Position numbers and translations under genes: made by a program | The notes under the pieces: model-generated | The model's database searches: none | What the model was told of the DNA's origin: nothing | Seen by the model: only the letters and a program-made list of their open reading frames with translations | Shown here: in pieces, positions 8,358 to 17,636 of the stretch | Layout of the letters: each line of letters begins with the position of its first letter | How positions within the stretch are numbered: the stretch's first letter is position 1 | Assembly (NCBI RefSeq): GCF_013523055.1 | Contig: NZ_JAAMQM010000002.1 | Coordinates: 248,001 to 312,000, forward strand | Source of the DNA: Pseudomonas capeferrum | GTDB lineage: Bacteria; Pseudomonadota; Gammaproteobacteria; Pseudomonadales; Pseudomonadaceae | Length of the DNA stretch: 64,000 nucleotides | Direction of reading: 5' to 3'

Positions 8358-9125
8358 ATGAAAATAAGCTGGACGTGGTTCCACAAGCTGGGTTCACCCA
8401 AATGGTTTTATGCCATCAGTGGCCGCCTGTTGCCGTGGCTGACCCTCTGCGCCGTGGCGTTGCTCCTGGTGGGCATGACCTGGGGCCTGGCCTTCGCGCC
8501 ACAGGACTACCAGCAGGGCAACAGCTTCCGGATCATCTATATCCATGTGCCGGCGGCCATGCTGGCGCAGTCCTGCTACGTGATGCTGGCGGTGGTGGGC
8601 GTGGTCGGGCTGGTGTGGAAGATGAAGATCGCCGACGTGGCCTTGCAGTGCGCTGCGCCCATTGGCGCCTGGATGACTGCCGTGGCGCTGCTCACCGGCG
8701 CCATCTGGGGCAAGCCGACCTGGGGCAGCTGGTGGGTGTGGGATGCCCGACTGACGTCCATGCTCATCCTCCTTTTCCTGTACTTCGGCATCATTGCGCT
8801 CGGCCAGGCGATCAGCAATCGTGACAGCGCCGGCAAGGCCTGCGCGGTCCTGGCGATCGTCGGCGTGGTGAATATCCCGATCATCAAGTATTCGGTGGAG
8901 TGGTGGAACACCTTGCACCAGGGCGCCACTTTCACCCTCACTGAGAAGCCGGCCATGCCGGCGGAAATGTGGCTGCCCTTGTTGCTCACGGCATTGGGCT
9001 TCTACTGCTTCTTCGGCGCTGTGCTGTTGCTGCGCATGCGCCTCGAAGTGCTCAAGCGCGAGGCGCGCGCCAGTTGGGTCAGGGATGAAGTGTTGAACTG
9101 CCTGGGTCGGGAGACGACACGATGA
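8358..9125 (+). CDS. ccmC: Heme-handling protein CcmC
   Basis: The protein has 255 residues and six predicted membrane segments. The tryptophan-rich periplasmic motif [14 protein letters not shown] (121-134) of the heme-handling protein superfamily is intact. A histidine (YIHVP, H63) is at the expected position before it. CcmC loads heme on CcmE. A GTG at 8355 directly precedes the ATG used here; either gives essentially the same protein. The stop overlaps the ccmD start (ATGA). Confidence 0.95.
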   Translation: MKISWTWFHKLGSPKWFYAISGRLLPWLTLCAVALLLVGMTWGLAFAPQDYQQGNSFRIIYIHVPAAMLAQSCYVMLAVVGVVGLVWKMKIADVALQCAAPIGAWMTAVALLTGAIWGKPTWGSWWVWDARLTSMLILLFLYFGIIALGQAISNRDSAGKACAVLAIVGVVNIPIIKYSVEWWNTLHQGATFTLTEKPAMPAEMWLPLLLTALGFYCFFGAVLLLRMRLEVLKREARASWVRDEVLNCLGRETTR

Positions 9126-9298
9126 GCTTCGCCTCGTTCAGTGATTTCCTTGCGATGGGCCATCACGGCCTGTACGTCTGGTCGGCGTATGGTATCTGCC
9201 TGGCGGTACTGGCGATCAATGTCGCCGCGCCACTCCTGGCGCGCCGTCGCTACCTGCAAGAAGAGGCGCGACGTCTGCGCCGGGAGAAGAACCAGTGA
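9122..9298 (+). CDS. ccmD: Heme exporter small subunit CcmD
   Basis: This 58-residue protein begins [20 protein letters not shown], has one transmembrane helix, and ends with a strongly basic tail ([19 protein letters not shown]). That is the usual design of CcmD, which helps CcmABC release heme-loaded CcmE. It overlaps ccmC by four bases and ccmE by four, so it is clearly part of the operon. Confidence 0.93.
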   Translation: MSFASFSDFLAMGHHGLYVWSAYGICLAVLAINVAAPLLARRRYLQEEARRLRREKNQ

Positions 9299-9750
9299 AC
9301 CCGCAGCGCAAGAAACGTCTTTTGCTCATCGTTGCCCTGCTGGTCGGGGTCGGTATCGCGCTTGGCCTCGCGCTCAGCGCCCTGCAGCAGAACATCAACC
9401 TGTTCTACACCCCGACCCAGATCGCCAACGGCGAGGCGCCTCTGGATACCCGCATCCGCGCCGGTGGCATGGTCGAGAAGGGGTCCGTGCGACGGTCCGG
9501 CGACTCGCTCGACGTGCGCTTCGTGGTCACAGACTTCAACAAATCGGTCCCGATCACCTACCGCGGTATTCTTCCCGACCTGTTCCGCGAAGGGCAGGGC
9601 ATCGTCGCCCTCGGCAAGCTCAATGCCGCGGGAGAGGTGGTAGCCGACGAGGTGCTGGCCAAGCACGATGAGAAATACATGCCGCCCGAGGTCACCAAGG
9701 CCCTGAAGGAGAGTGGTCAGGCCGCCAGCGGCCAGGAGCGGCAACCATGA
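9295..9750 (+). CDS. ccmE: Periplasmic heme chaperone CcmE
   Basis: The protein has 151 residues: a basic start, an N-terminal membrane anchor (about 9-28), and an OB-fold domain. It carries the heme-binding motif KHDEKYMP, with the covalent heme ligand His124 and nearby Tyr128 present. CcmE carries heme from CcmC to the CcmFH ligase. The GTG start at 9295 overlaps the ccmD stop, and its own stop overlaps the ccmF start. Confidence 0.96.
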   Translation: MNPQRKKRLLLIVALLVGVGIALGLALSALQQNINLFYTPTQIANGEAPLDTRIRAGGMVEKGSVRRSGDSLDVRFVVTDFNKSVPITYRGILPDLFREGQGIVALGKLNAAGEVVADEVLAKHDEKYMPPEVTKALKESGQAASGQERQP

Positions 9751-11735
9751 ATGCCGCGCTGGTAGTACCCGAGCTCGGCCAGTTGGCGATGATCCTGGCC
9801 ATTTGCTTCGCCACCGTCCAGGCCACCTTGCCCTTGATCGGCGCCTGGCGTGGAGACAGCCTGTGGATGGGGCTGGCGCGTCCGGCCGCGTGGGGGCAGT
9901 TCGCCTTCCTGGCTTTCGCCTTCGGCTGCCTCGCCCATGCCTTCCTCACCGACAATTTCTCGGTCGCCTATGTGGCCAGCAACTCCAACAGCGCCTTGCC
10001 GTGGTACTACAAGTTCAGTGCGGTGTGGGGCGCGCATGAGGGCTCGCTGCTGCTCTGGGCGATGATCCTGGGCGGCTGGACCTTCGCCGTCTCGGTGTTC
10101 TCCCGCCAGCTGCCGCAGGTGATGCTGGCGCGAGTCCTGGCGGTCATGGGGATGATCAGCGTGGGTTTCCTGTCCTTCCTGATCATCACCTCCAACCCGT
10201 TCCAGCGTCTGCTGCCCCAGGTGCCCGCCAATGGCCGCGACCTCAATCCGCTGTTGCAGGACTTCGGCCTGATCGTCCATCCACCCATGTTATACATGGG
10301 CTATGTGGGGTTTTCGGTGGCCTTTGCATTCGCCATCGCGGCCTTGCTCGGCGGCCGCCTGGACGCCGCCTGGGCCCGCTGGTCGAGACCCTGGACCATC
10401 GTCGCCTGGGCATTCCTCGGGGTCGGTATCACCCTGGGCTCCTGGTGGGCCTACTACGAGCTGGGCTGGGGCGGCTGGTGGTTCTGGGATCCGGTGGAAA
10501 ATGCCTCGTTCATGCCCTGGCTGGTGGGTACCGCGCTGATCCATTCGCTGGCGGTGACGGAAAAGCGCGGGGTCTTCAAGAGCTGGACGGTGCTGCTGGC
10601 CATCGCCGCATTTTCCCTCAGCCTGCTGGGTACCTTCCTGGTGCGCTCGGGCGTGCTCACTTCGGTGCATGCCTTTGCCGCCGATCCCTCGCGTGGCGTG
10701 TTCATCCTGATCTTCCTGCTGTTCGTGGTCGGCGGCTCGCTGACCCTGTTCGCCCTGCGCGCGCCCGTGGTCAAGAGTCAGGTGGGCTTCGCGCTGTGGT
10801 CCCGTGAGACGCTGCTGCTGGCCAACAATCTGGTCCTGGTGGTGGCCGCTTCGATGATCCTGCTCGGCACCCTCTATCCGTTGGTGCTCGATGCCCTGAC
10901 CGGGGCCAAGCTGTCGGTTGGCCCGCCCTACTTCGACGCGCTTTTCCTGCCGCTCATGGCGCTGCTGATGCTGGTGCTCGGTATCGGTGTGGTGGTGCGC
11001 TGGAAAGACACCCCACGAGCCTGGCTGGCCAGCATGCTGACCCCGGTGCTGGTGGGCAGCGCGATCCTGGCGCCGTTGGCGGGCCTGATCGTCGATGACT
11101 TCGATTGGCCGATCCTGACCACTTTCGCCCTGGCCGCGTGGGTCGTGCTGGGCGGTGCGCGCGATATCGTCGACAAGACTCGTCACAAGGGGCTAGCCAA
11201 AGGACTGCGAGGTCTGAGCCGCAGTTACTGGGGCATGCAGGTGGCGCACCTGGGCCTGGCGGTGTGCGCCCTGGGCGTGGTGCTGTCGAGCAACAACAGC
11301 GCCGAGCGCGATCTGCGCATGGCGCCGGGCGATACGGTCGAGTTGGGCGGCTATCACTTCCGGTTCGACGGCGCGAAGCATTACGAGGGGCCCAACTTCA
11401 TTTCCGACAAAGGTACCGTGCGTGTGATTCGCGACGGGCGTGAAATCAGTGTGCTGCACCCGGAAAAACGTCTGTACACGGTGCAGCAATCGATGATGAC
11501 CGAGGCCGGTATCGATGCAGGTTTCACCCGCGACCTCTACGTTGCCCTGGGCGAGCCGCTGGAAAATGGCGCCTGGGCGGTGCGTGTGCATGTCAAACCC
11601 TATGTCCGCTGGATCTGGCTGGGCGGTCTGCTGACCGGGCTGGGCGGGTTTCTCGCGGCATTCGACCGGCGCTATCGCGTCAAGGTCAAGGCCCGGGTAC
11701 GTGATGTCCTGGGCATGTCTGGAGCAACTGCATGA
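9747..11735 (+). CDS. ccmF: Cytochrome c heme lyase subunit CcmF
   Basis: The protein has 662 residues and many membrane segments. The WWD domain [15 protein letters not shown] (241-255) and flanking histidine regions ([12 protein letters not shown] near 177-188) are present. It ligates heme to apocytochrome c together with CcmH and CcmI. Length is normal. It overlaps ccmE and ccmG by ATGA junctions. Confidence 0.97.
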   Translation: MNAALVVPELGQLAMILAICFATVQATLPLIGAWRGDSLWMGLARPAAWGQFAFLAFAFGCLAHAFLTDNFSVAYVASNSNSALPWYYKFSAVWGAHEGSLLLWAMILGGWTFAVSVFSRQLPQVMLARVLAVMGMISVGFLSFLIITSNPFQRLLPQVPANGRDLNPLLQDFGLIVHPPMLYMGYVGFSVAFAFAIAALLGGRLDAAWARWSRPWTIVAWAFLGVGITLGSWWAYYELGWGGWWFWDPVENASFMPWLVGTALIHSLAVTEKRGVFKSWTVLLAIAAFSLSLLGTFLVRSGVLTSVHAFAADPSRGVFILIFLLFVVGGSLTLFALRAPVVKSQVGFALWSRETLLLANNLVLVVAASMILLGTLYPLVLDALTGAKLSVGPPYFDALFLPLMALLMLVLGIGVVVRWKDTPRAWLASMLTPVLVGSAILAPLAGLIVDDFDWPILTTFALAAWVVLGGARDIVDKTRHKGLAKGLRGLSRSYWGMQVAHLGLAVCALGVVLSSNNSAERDLRMAPGDTVELGGYHFRFDGAKHYEGPNFISDKGTVRVIRDGREISVLHPEKRLYTVQQSMMTEAGIDAGFTRDLYVALGEPLENGAWAVRVHVKPYVRWIWLGGLLTGLGGFLAAFDRRYRVKVKARVRDVLGMSGATA

Positions 11736-12268
11736 AGCGTTGGATCATGGTAGTGCCGCTGATGGTGTTTCTGCTGCTGGCGGTGGTTCTTTACAAAGGG
11801 CTGTTCCTCAAGCCTGACGAGCTGCCGTCGGCGATGATCGGCAAGCCGTTCCCGGCGTTTTCGTTGGCATCGGTGCAAGGCGAGCGCACGCTATCCCGGG
11901 CCGATCTGCTTGGTCGACCGGCGCTGGTCAATGTGTGGGGCACCTGGTGTCCTTCGTGCAAGGTCGAGCATCCCTACCTGAACCAGCTAGCGGAGCAGGG
12001 CGTGGTGATCCACGGCATCAACTACAAGGATGACAATGCCGCCGCGCTGAAGTGGCTGGCGGAGTTTCACAATCCCTATCAACTGGGCATCCGCGACGAG
12101 CAGGGCACCTTGGGCCTGGACCTGGGGGTTTATGGCGCGCCGGAGACTTTCCTGATCGACGCCCAAGGGGTGATTCGCTACAGGCATGTGGGCGTCGTCG
12201 ACGCGACGGTCTGGCGCGAGCAGCTGGCGCCCTTGTACCAGGGGCTGGTCGACGAGGCCCGCCCATGA
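11732..12268 (+). CDS. ccmG: Thiol:disulfide interchange protein CcmG/DsbE
   Basis: The protein has 178 residues with an N-terminal membrane anchor (about 5-22) and a periplasmic thioredoxin fold. The active site is VWGTWCPSCKVEHP, with Cys73 and Cys76. It keeps apocytochrome c cysteines reduced for heme attachment. Start and stop overlap ccmF and ccmH by four bases each. Confidence 0.96.
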   Translation: MKRWIMVVPLMVFLLLAVVLYKGLFLKPDELPSAMIGKPFPAFSLASVQGERTLSRADLLGRPALVNVWGTWCPSCKVEHPYLNQLAEQGVVIHGINYKDDNAAALKWLAEFHNPYQLGIRDEQGTLGLDLGVYGAPETFLIDAQGVIRYRHVGVVDATVWREQLAPLYQGLVDEARP

Positions 12269-12741
12269 AGCGCTGGCTGGCAGCCCTGGTGCTCGGGCTG
12301 GGTATCGGCAACCTGGCCCAGGCAGCCATCGATACCTACCAGTTCGCGGACGAGGCGGAGCGTGAGCGCTACCGCGAACTGACCAAGGAACTGCGCTGCC
12401 CCAAGTGCCAGAACCAGGACATCGCCGATTCGAATGCGCCGATCGCCGCCGACCTGCGTCGGGAAATCTTCCGCATGCTGGGCGAGGGCAAGAGCAACCA
12501 GCAAATCATCGACTTCATGGTCGACCGCTATGGCGATTTCGTGCGCTACAAACCTGCTCTGAATGGACGCACCTGGCTGCTCTGGTTCGGTCCTGGCGTG
12601 CTCCTGGCCGGGGGCTTCGTGGTCCTGGCCGTGATCGTCCGGCGCCGTCGCGGCCAGGCGGTCGGGGATGACGACAGGTTGTCGGTCGAAGAACGCGAGC
12701 GTCTCGCCAAGCTGCTGGACAGGGAACAGAATCATGATTGA
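12265..12741 (+). CDS. ccmH: Cytochrome c maturation protein CcmH
   Basis: The protein has 158 residues. A signal peptide (cleavage plausible after AQA, residue 20) precedes a domain with the LRCPKCQNQ motif (Cys45, Cys48), followed by one membrane helix and a charged tail. This is the short Pseudomonas-type CcmH thioredox partner of CcmF; the TPR part is a separate gene (ccmI). The start at 12265 overlaps the ccmG stop. Confidence 0.95.
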   Translation: MKRWLAALVLGLGIGNLAQAAIDTYQFADEAERERYRELTKELRCPKCQNQDIADSNAPIAADLRREIFRMLGEGKSNQQIIDFMVDRYGDFVRYKPALNGRTWLLWFGPGVLLAGGFVVLAVIVRRRRGQAVGDDDRLSVEERERLAKLLDREQNHD

Positions 12742-13933
12742 TCTTTGGCTGGGTGCCGGCCTGATGTTGCTGATGGCGCTCGGGTTCCTGCTGGTGCCCG
12801 TGCTGCGTGGCCGTCGCCAGCAGATGGAAGAGGACCGTACCGCCCTCAACGTCGCGCTTTATCAGGAGCGGGTAGGCGAATTGACCGCGCAACAGCAGGC
12901 GGGCGCGCTGGACGCCGAGCAATTGGCCAAGGGGCGCGACGAAGCTGCCCGGGAGCTGCTCGCCGATACCGAGAGCGTCGAAGCGCCACGTCCGGAAACC
13001 CTTGGCAAGGCGCTGCCGCTCCTGGCGGCGGTGCTGGTGCCGATCCTCGGTCTGGGTCTGTACCTGCATTTCGGCGCTGCCGACAAGGTCGAACTGACTC
13101 GCGAGTTCGCCGAAGCCCCGAAGAACCTGCAAGACCTGACGCATCGCCTGGAGCAGGTCGTGCAGGCCCAGCCTGAATCGGCCGAAGGCCTGTACTTCCT
13201 GGGCCGCGCCTATATGTCCGAGCAGCGTCCCCAGGACGCGGCCAAGGCGTTCGAGCGCGCCGCGGCGCTTTCCGGTCGAGAGCCCGCGCTGCTCGGGCAG
13301 TGGGCCCAGGCGCTGTACTTCGCCAATGACAAACGCTGGAACCCGCAGGTACAGGCGCTTACCGACGAAGCCTTGCAAGCCGACCCCAAAGAGGTAACCA
13401 GCCTGGGCTTGCTGGGCATCGCCGCGTTCGAAGGCGAGCGTTATCAGGAGGCTATCGACTATTGGACGCGCCTGCTGGCCCAGTTGCCCGAAGGCGACGC
13501 CTCGCGAGCCGCCTTGCAGGGCGGCATCGACCGCGCCGCGCAAAGGCTGGACGCGACCGCTGGCAAGGTCGTCGAACAAGTCAGGCTCAAGGTACGGGTC
13601 GAGCTGGCTGCCGCGCTCGAGGGCAAGGTCGAGCCTGGCGACACGGTGTTCATCTTCGCGCGTGCCGTCAATGGCCCGCCCATGCCGCTGGCCGCCAAGC
13701 GCGTGACCGTGGCGCAATTGCCGATCGAAGTCGAGTTGAGCGACGCCGATGCCATGATGGCGCAGATGAAACTGTCCGACTTCCCGCAAGTCCAACTGGT
13801 TGCACGCGTTTCCCGTGCCGGCCAGCCGACCCAAGGCGAATGGATCGGCCACGGCACGCCGTTGGCGATCCGCACGCAGACGCTTCAGCACTTGACCATT
13901 GACCGACCTGATTCCCGAGAGAACCGACCATGA
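12734..13933 (+). CDS. ccmI: Cytochrome c biogenesis TPR protein CcmI (CycH)
   Basis: The protein has 399 residues. Two N-terminal membrane helices (about 3-22 and 97-117) flank a cytoplasmic segment. Periplasmic TPR-like repeats follow ([20 protein letters not shown]), then a C-terminal Ig-like domain ([18 protein letters not shown]). CcmI binds apocytochrome c and presents it to CcmFH. The start overlaps ccmH by eight bases; the stop overlaps the next gene by ATGA. Confidence 0.94.
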   Translation: MIDLWLGAGLMLLMALGFLLVPVLRGRRQQMEEDRTALNVALYQERVGELTAQQQAGALDAEQLAKGRDEAARELLADTESVEAPRPETLGKALPLLAAVLVPILGLGLYLHFGAADKVELTREFAEAPKNLQDLTHRLEQVVQAQPESAEGLYFLGRAYMSEQRPQDAAKAFERAAALSGREPALLGQWAQALYFANDKRWNPQVQALTDEALQADPKEVTSLGLLGIAAFEGERYQEAIDYWTRLLAQLPEGDASRAALQGGIDRAAQRLDATAGKVVEQVRLKVRVELAAALEGKVEPGDTVFIFARAVNGPPMPLAAKRVTVAQLPIEVELSDADAMMAQMKLSDFPQVQLVARVSRAGQPTQGEWIGHGTPLAIRTQTLQHLTIDRPDSRENRP

Positions 13934-14343
13934 ACAGCACCCTCCGCCTGACCCTGATCACCCTTGCATTGGGGCTGAGTGCGTGTACGGTGCAGCAGCC
14001 GGTCGAGCAACCACAGCCCCCTCTGGAGACCACCCCGCCATCAGGGCCGGTGGTCAAGCCGCTGCCCAGCAGCAAGCCTAAACCGCCCGCCAAACCGGCT
14101 GTCACGCCCAAGCCCATGCCGCGCACCTCCGCCAGCTTCGCGCCGCCACCAGGCGGGGCCAGCCATTGGGATCCGCGCCTGGGGGTCTATGTGCTGGAGA
14201 AGCAGACCAATACGTTCTATCGCCAGCGTACCTACTATCGCTGGGCCAACGGCTGGAGTTGGTCGGTGAGCCCGGACGGTCCTTGGCAGGAAACCGACAG
14301 CAGCGGCGTCCCTGGCGGTCTCGGCCGGGCTTTTGCGCAATAG
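13930..14343 (+). CDS. Proline-rich lipoprotein of unknown function
   Basis: The protein has 137 residues. A lipoprotein signal ends in the lipobox LGLSAC, so Cys19 is the predicted lipidated residue. A Pro/Lys-rich linker follows (about 24-75). A small folded domain (about 85-130) contains [20 protein letters not shown] and a Trp-rich stretch. It overlaps ccmI by four bases and is therefore probably cotranscribed with the ccm genes. I do not recognise a function. Confidence 0.8.
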   Translation: MNSTLRLTLITLALGLSACTVQQPVEQPQPPLETTPPSGPVVKPLPSSKPKPPAKPAVTPKPMPRTSASFAPPPGGASHWDPRLGVYVLEKQTNTFYRQRTYYRWANGWSWSVSPDGPWQETDSSGVPGGLGRAFAQ

Positions 14344-14386
14344 CCGAGCCGCGCATAATGCCCCTTCGCATGGAGCCGGAGGTGGC

Positions 14387-15322
14387 ATGAACAAGACAGT
14401 CCTGGTACTGGTGGAAACCGTAGACGACTACCTGCCGTTGCTGGAACAGGCGGGTTACCGCCTGGTCCGCGCTCAGTCGCAGGCCCTGCGTGCGCAGGCC
14501 ATCGAGCGTGAGGCCGAGCGGATCGACGCGGTATTGACCCGTGGTCCGCTCGGGCTCACGGCCGCCGAGATCGGCGCGTTACCCAGTCTGCGCATCATTT
14601 GCGTCATCGGCGCTGGCTACGAGCAGGTCGACCTGGCGGCCGCCGCGGCCAAAGGCATCATGGTTACCAATGGCGCGGGCGCCAATGCCACCGCCGTGGC
14701 CGACCATGCCATGGCCATGCTGCTGGCATTGCTGCGCGACATCCCTCGCGCCGATGCCAGCATGCGGTGGGGAGAGTGGAACCGTGTCATCAGCCCGTCC
14801 GTATCTGGCAAGCGGCTGGGCATTCTCGGTCTTGGCGCCGTCGGCCAAGCCATTGCCAAGCGCGCGGCCCTGGGTTTCGACATGCCGATCAGCTACCACA
14901 GCCGAACCCCTCGCGAGGGCGTGGCCTATACCTGGTACGACAGCCCCCTGCGCCTTGCCGAGGCGGTGGATATCCTGGTGGTCGCCACCCCGGGGGGTGC
15001 CGATACGCGCCATCTGGTCGATGCCGAGGTATTGCAGGCCTTGGGCGCTAAGGGTTATCTGGTCAACATCGCGCGTGCCAGCGTGGTGGATAGCGCGGCA
15101 CTCGTCCTGGCCTTGCAGCGAGGCACTCTCGCGGGCGCCGCGCTGGATGTCTTCGATGACGAGCCCAACGTGCCCGACACACTCAAGGCCTTGAACAACA
15201 CTGTGCTGACGCCCCACGTCGCAGGCCAATCCCCGGAGGCCGCGCGCGATACCGTGACCTTGGTGCTGCGCAACCTGCAGGCCTTCTTCGCAGGCGAGCC
15301 TGTGCTGACGCCGGTAAGATGA
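14387..15322 (+). CDS. D-isomer-specific 2-hydroxyacid dehydrogenase
   Basis: The protein has 311 residues. It has the two-domain fold of D-2-hydroxyacid dehydrogenases: a Rossmann motif GILGLGAVGQAIAKR, the catalytic arginine in NIARASVVD, the acidic residue in DDEPNVP, and the catalytic histidine in LTPHVAG. Substrates of this family include glyoxylate, hydroxypyruvate and other 2-keto acids; the exact one cannot be read here. The ATG at 14387 follows GGAGGTGG, an excellent ribosome binding site, and lies 43 bases after the lipoprotein gene. Confidence 0.88.
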   Translation: MNKTVLVLVETVDDYLPLLEQAGYRLVRAQSQALRAQAIEREAERIDAVLTRGPLGLTAAEIGALPSLRIICVIGAGYEQVDLAAAAAKGIMVTNGAGANATAVADHAMAMLLALLRDIPRADASMRWGEWNRVISPSVSGKRLGILGLGAVGQAIAKRAALGFDMPISYHSRTPREGVAYTWYDSPLRLAEAVDILVVATPGGADTRHLVDAEVLQALGAKGYLVNIARASVVDSAALVLALQRGTLAGAALDVFDDEPNVPDTLKALNNTVLTPHVAGQSPEAARDTVTLVLRNLQAFFAGEPVLTPVR

Positions 15323-15404
15323 GCATGGCCTTCACGCAGACTTGCCACGGCCGCTCATTCCTGAGAAAAGGGCGCTTTTGGCAACCGTTCAGGAACCCCC
15401 AGGC

Positions 15405-15743
15405 ATGAGTAAAGACCTGCAGATCATCGATATCCAGAAAGGCGACGGCAAGACCGCGGTCAAGGGCGCGCTGATCACCACCCAGTACACCGGCTGGCTG
15501 GACGACGGCAGCGAATTCGACTCCTCGTGGTCGCGAGGCAAGCCCTTCCAGTGCGTGATAGGAACGGGGCGGGTGATCAAGGGCTGGGACCAGGGCATCC
15601 TTGGGATGAAAGTGGGCGGCAAGCGCAAGCTGCTGGTGCCCGCGCACCTGGGGTACGGCGAACGCACGATGGGGCGTATCCCCGCGAATGCCGACCTGAC
15701 GTTCGAGATCGAATTGCTGGAAGTGCTGACGCGGGAGGATTGA
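15405..15743 (+). CDS. FKBP-type peptidyl-prolyl cis-trans isomerase
   Basis: This 112-residue protein is a minimal single-domain FKBP. It shows GTGRVIKGWDQGILGMKVGG, the LGYGERTMGRIPANA loop, and a terminal LTFEIELLEVL strand. It accelerates proline isomerisation in the cytoplasm since no signal peptide is present. The ATG at 15405 was chosen because the upstream extension from 15342 has no family similarity. It is co-directional with the dehydrogenase, 82 bases away. Confidence 0.9.
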   Translation: MSKDLQIIDIQKGDGKTAVKGALITTQYTGWLDDGSEFDSSWSRGKPFQCVIGTGRVIKGWDQGILGMKVGGKRKLLVPAHLGYGERTMGRIPANADLTFEIELLEVLTRED

Positions 15744-15807
15744 ATGGTCCCTGTAGGATCAGCGGTGTGCGGAAGCCGGTCTTTGGGGGTTGCGGTTTTC
15801 TACCGAG

Positions 15808-15907
15808 CCTGGGGCCTCGTCGCGGGGCAAGCCCGCTCGCCAGTGGAGCGGCCTCGTCACGGCATGTACCAGTGGTGAGCGGGCTTGCCCCGCGACGAGG
15901 CCCCAGG
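15808..15907. repeat. Inverted REP pair
   Basis: Two 39-base arms (15808-15846 and 15869-15907) are inverted copies with two mismatches. Each contains the core CGCGGGGCAAGCCCGCTC of P. putida-type REPs. The short loop makes a cruciform or strong RNA hairpin likely, downstream of the FKBP gene. The rest of the 449-base gap to 16193 holds a REP-flank sequence shared with 28936-28997 and a terminator-like hairpin. Confidence 0.85.
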
Positions 15908-16124
15908 TTTCACCCTGAGTTCGAGGGCTGATGAACAGGCTTCAGTCTCTGAAATTCGATACTTCCCTTGGCTGACTGGCATTGGCCTTGGGACTGCCTT
16001 AATTTGGTAACACGGCACGACTAGATTCAATCGGGCTCAAGGAAGAGAGCCAGGAAGGAACTTCGTGGGTCGATCGGACTCGAACACCCGCGCGCTGCAG
16101 CGGACGCGGCGCCTTACATCGATG

Positions 16125-16152
16125 CCTCGCGGCCCCCAGCCGCGGGGTTTTC
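16125..16152 (+). terminator. Terminator-like hairpin before the histidine phosphatase gene
   Basis: CCTCGCGGC and GCCGCGGGG pair around a CCCCA loop with one wobble and are followed by TTTTC. No gene ends just before it. It may terminate read-through from the FKBP operon or a small transcript arising in the gap. Confidence 0.55.
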
Positions 16153-16192
16153 AGGTCAGCCTGAACTTCAATTGCCGCATGAGTCCACCGCC

Positions 16193-16855
16193 ATGAAAAT
16201 GCCTCTGTTCATTCGCCGCCATCGTCCCTGGCTCCTGGGTACCCTGGCTGCGTGCGCGCTCGCTCCGCTGGCCATGCAGGTCCTCGAAAGCCGCGCGGCG
16301 CCCGTGGATGGCACTCAGACGCTGGTCTTCCTGCGGCACGCCGAAAAGCCGGGTGAAGGCCTTGGCCAACTCAACTGCCAGGGCCTGAACAGGGCGATAG
16401 ACCTGGCGACGATTCTGCCCGAGAAATTCGGCAATGCCGATTATGTCTTCGCCGCCAACCCATCGCGGCATGTCGAGGAAGGTAGCCAGGACAATAGCTA
16501 CAGCTATATTCGTCCGCTGATGACCATCAGTCCGAGTGCCATCAGCCAGGGCCTGCCCGTCAACATCGATTTTGGCGCAAACGACTACGAGGATCTGGCC
16601 GAGGAGCTGCTGAAGGACAAATACCGTAACGCCACGGTCTATACCGCCTGGTCCCACGGCTACCTGCCAGACTTGATCAACGCGGTGGCCGGCAAGGCGC
16701 TGGGCGAGAAGCAGGTCATCACCGACGACTGGAATGGCAGCGACTTCGACTCGCTCTACGTGCTGACCCTGACCTGGCGCGATGGCAAGGCCAGCCTGCT
16801 CAGCCGCAACGTTCGGCAAGGCCTCGATGGCGGCGAGCACGCCTGTCCGACCTGA
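16193..16855 (+). CDS. Histidine phosphatase family protein, membrane-anchored or exported
   Basis: The protein has 220 residues. An N-terminal signal or anchor (RPWLLGTLAACALAPLAM, about 10-27) precedes a domain with LVFLRHAEKP, the RHG-like catalytic motif of the histidine phosphatase superfamily. A second His sits in AWSHGYLPDLI. The substrate is unknown. I used the ATG at 16193; a TTG at 16172 would add seven residues. The gene is convergent with the racemase-family gene. Confidence 0.82.
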   Translation: MKMPLFIRRHRPWLLGTLAACALAPLAMQVLESRAAPVDGTQTLVFLRHAEKPGEGLGQLNCQGLNRAIDLATILPEKFGNADYVFAANPSRHVEEGSQDNSYSYIRPLMTISPSAISQGLPVNIDFGANDYEDLAEELLKDKYRNATVYTAWSHGYLPDLINAVAGKALGEKQVITDDWNGSDFDSLYVLTLTWRDGKASLLSRNVRQGLDGGEHACPT

Positions 16856-16894
16856 GCCCCCGCGCTCGCTCCCAGGTTGCCGTTACCGGCGGCC

Positions 16895-17623
16895 CTAGCG
16901 ACTTGGACGCAAGGGCCAGCCAAGCACTTTCTTCGCCCGCGGCGCGGCATAGGTGCGTACCTTGGACGTCGCCAGCCCCAGCCGTACCAGCGATTCGGCG
17001 ACCGTCACCGCGGCGCTTACGCCATCGACCACCGGCACACCGGTGCGCTGACGGATCTGTTCGTCCAGCCCCGCCATGCCGCCGCAACCCAGGCAAATCA
17101 CTTCGGCCTTGTCCTCCCTGACGGCTCGCTCCGCCTGATCGACAATGGCCTCGACGGCACGCCGCGGATCTTCCTCCAGTTCGAGGACCGCCAGGCCGCT
17201 GGCGCGCACCGACGCGCAGCGGTCGTACAAGCCCGATAGCTTGAGACGATCCTCGATCAGCGGCACGGTGCGGTCCAGGGTGGTGACCACCGAATAGGCG
17301 TGGCCCAGGTACATGGCTGTACTCGCGGCTGCGTCGGTGATGTCCACCACTGGCACCTGCAGAAGCTCCTGCAAACCTTCGCGGCCATGCTCGCCGTAGC
17401 CGGCCTGGATCACCGCATCGAAGGGCTGGTCGTAGGACATCACGCGATCCATCACGGCGATGGCGGCCAGGTAGCTCTCGAAATTGCCTTCGACCGATTC
17501 GGCACCGAACCAGGGCGTGAGGCCGACGATCTCCGTACCGGGTGCGGCAACGCTGCGCGCCTGTTCGGCGATGGCCTCGGTAATGGCTTCGGTGGTGTTG
17601 ACGTTGACGACAAGAATACGCAT
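16895..17623 (-). CDS. Asp/Glu/hydantoin racemase-family protein lacking the first catalytic Cys
   Basis: The protein has 242 residues. It shows the duplicated alpha/beta fold of the Asp/Glu/hydantoin/allantoin racemase superfamily, with MRILVVNVNTTEAIT at the start and the second active-site loop LGCGGMAG (Cys180). The first loop reads QAGYGEHG, with Gly75 where two-base racemases have Cys. The gene lies 13 bases downstream of an NCS1 (allantoin/hydantoin/uracil-type) permease and is surely cotranscribed with it. An allantoin or hydantoin racemase is possible, but the single-Cys layout also resembles arylmalonate decarboxylase. The start is ATG at 17623. Confidence 0.78.
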   Translation of the reverse strand: MRILVVNVNTTEAITEAIAEQARSVAAPGTEIVGLTPWFGAESVEGNFESYLAAIAVMDRVMSYDQPFDAVIQAGYGEHGREGLQELLQVPVVDITDAAASTAMYLGHAYSVVTTLDRTVPLIEDRLKLSGLYDRCASVRASGLAVLELEEDPRRAVEAIVDQAERAVREDKAEVICLGCGGMAGLDEQIRQRTGVPVVDGVSAAVTVAESLVRLGLATSKVRTYAAPRAKKVLGWPLRPSR

Positions 17624-17636
17624 GAACGCTCCGTAA

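Noticed and set aside
12515..13891. Long antisense frame over ccmH/ccmI
   Set aside because: It is the mirror of well-conserved ccm genes in GC-rich DNA, with a skewed composition and no family resemblance.
16045..16110. tRNA or tmRNA remnant (GTGTTCGAGTCC on the minus strand)
   Set aside because: The apparent T-loop lacks a pairing five-base stem, and no acceptor, D or anticodon arm can be formed.
15950..16152. RsmX/Y/Z-type regulatory RNA
   Set aside because: GGA motifs and a terminator exist, but there is no GacA upstream box and the GGA motifs are not presented in clear stem-loops; kept only as a weak candidate small RNA.
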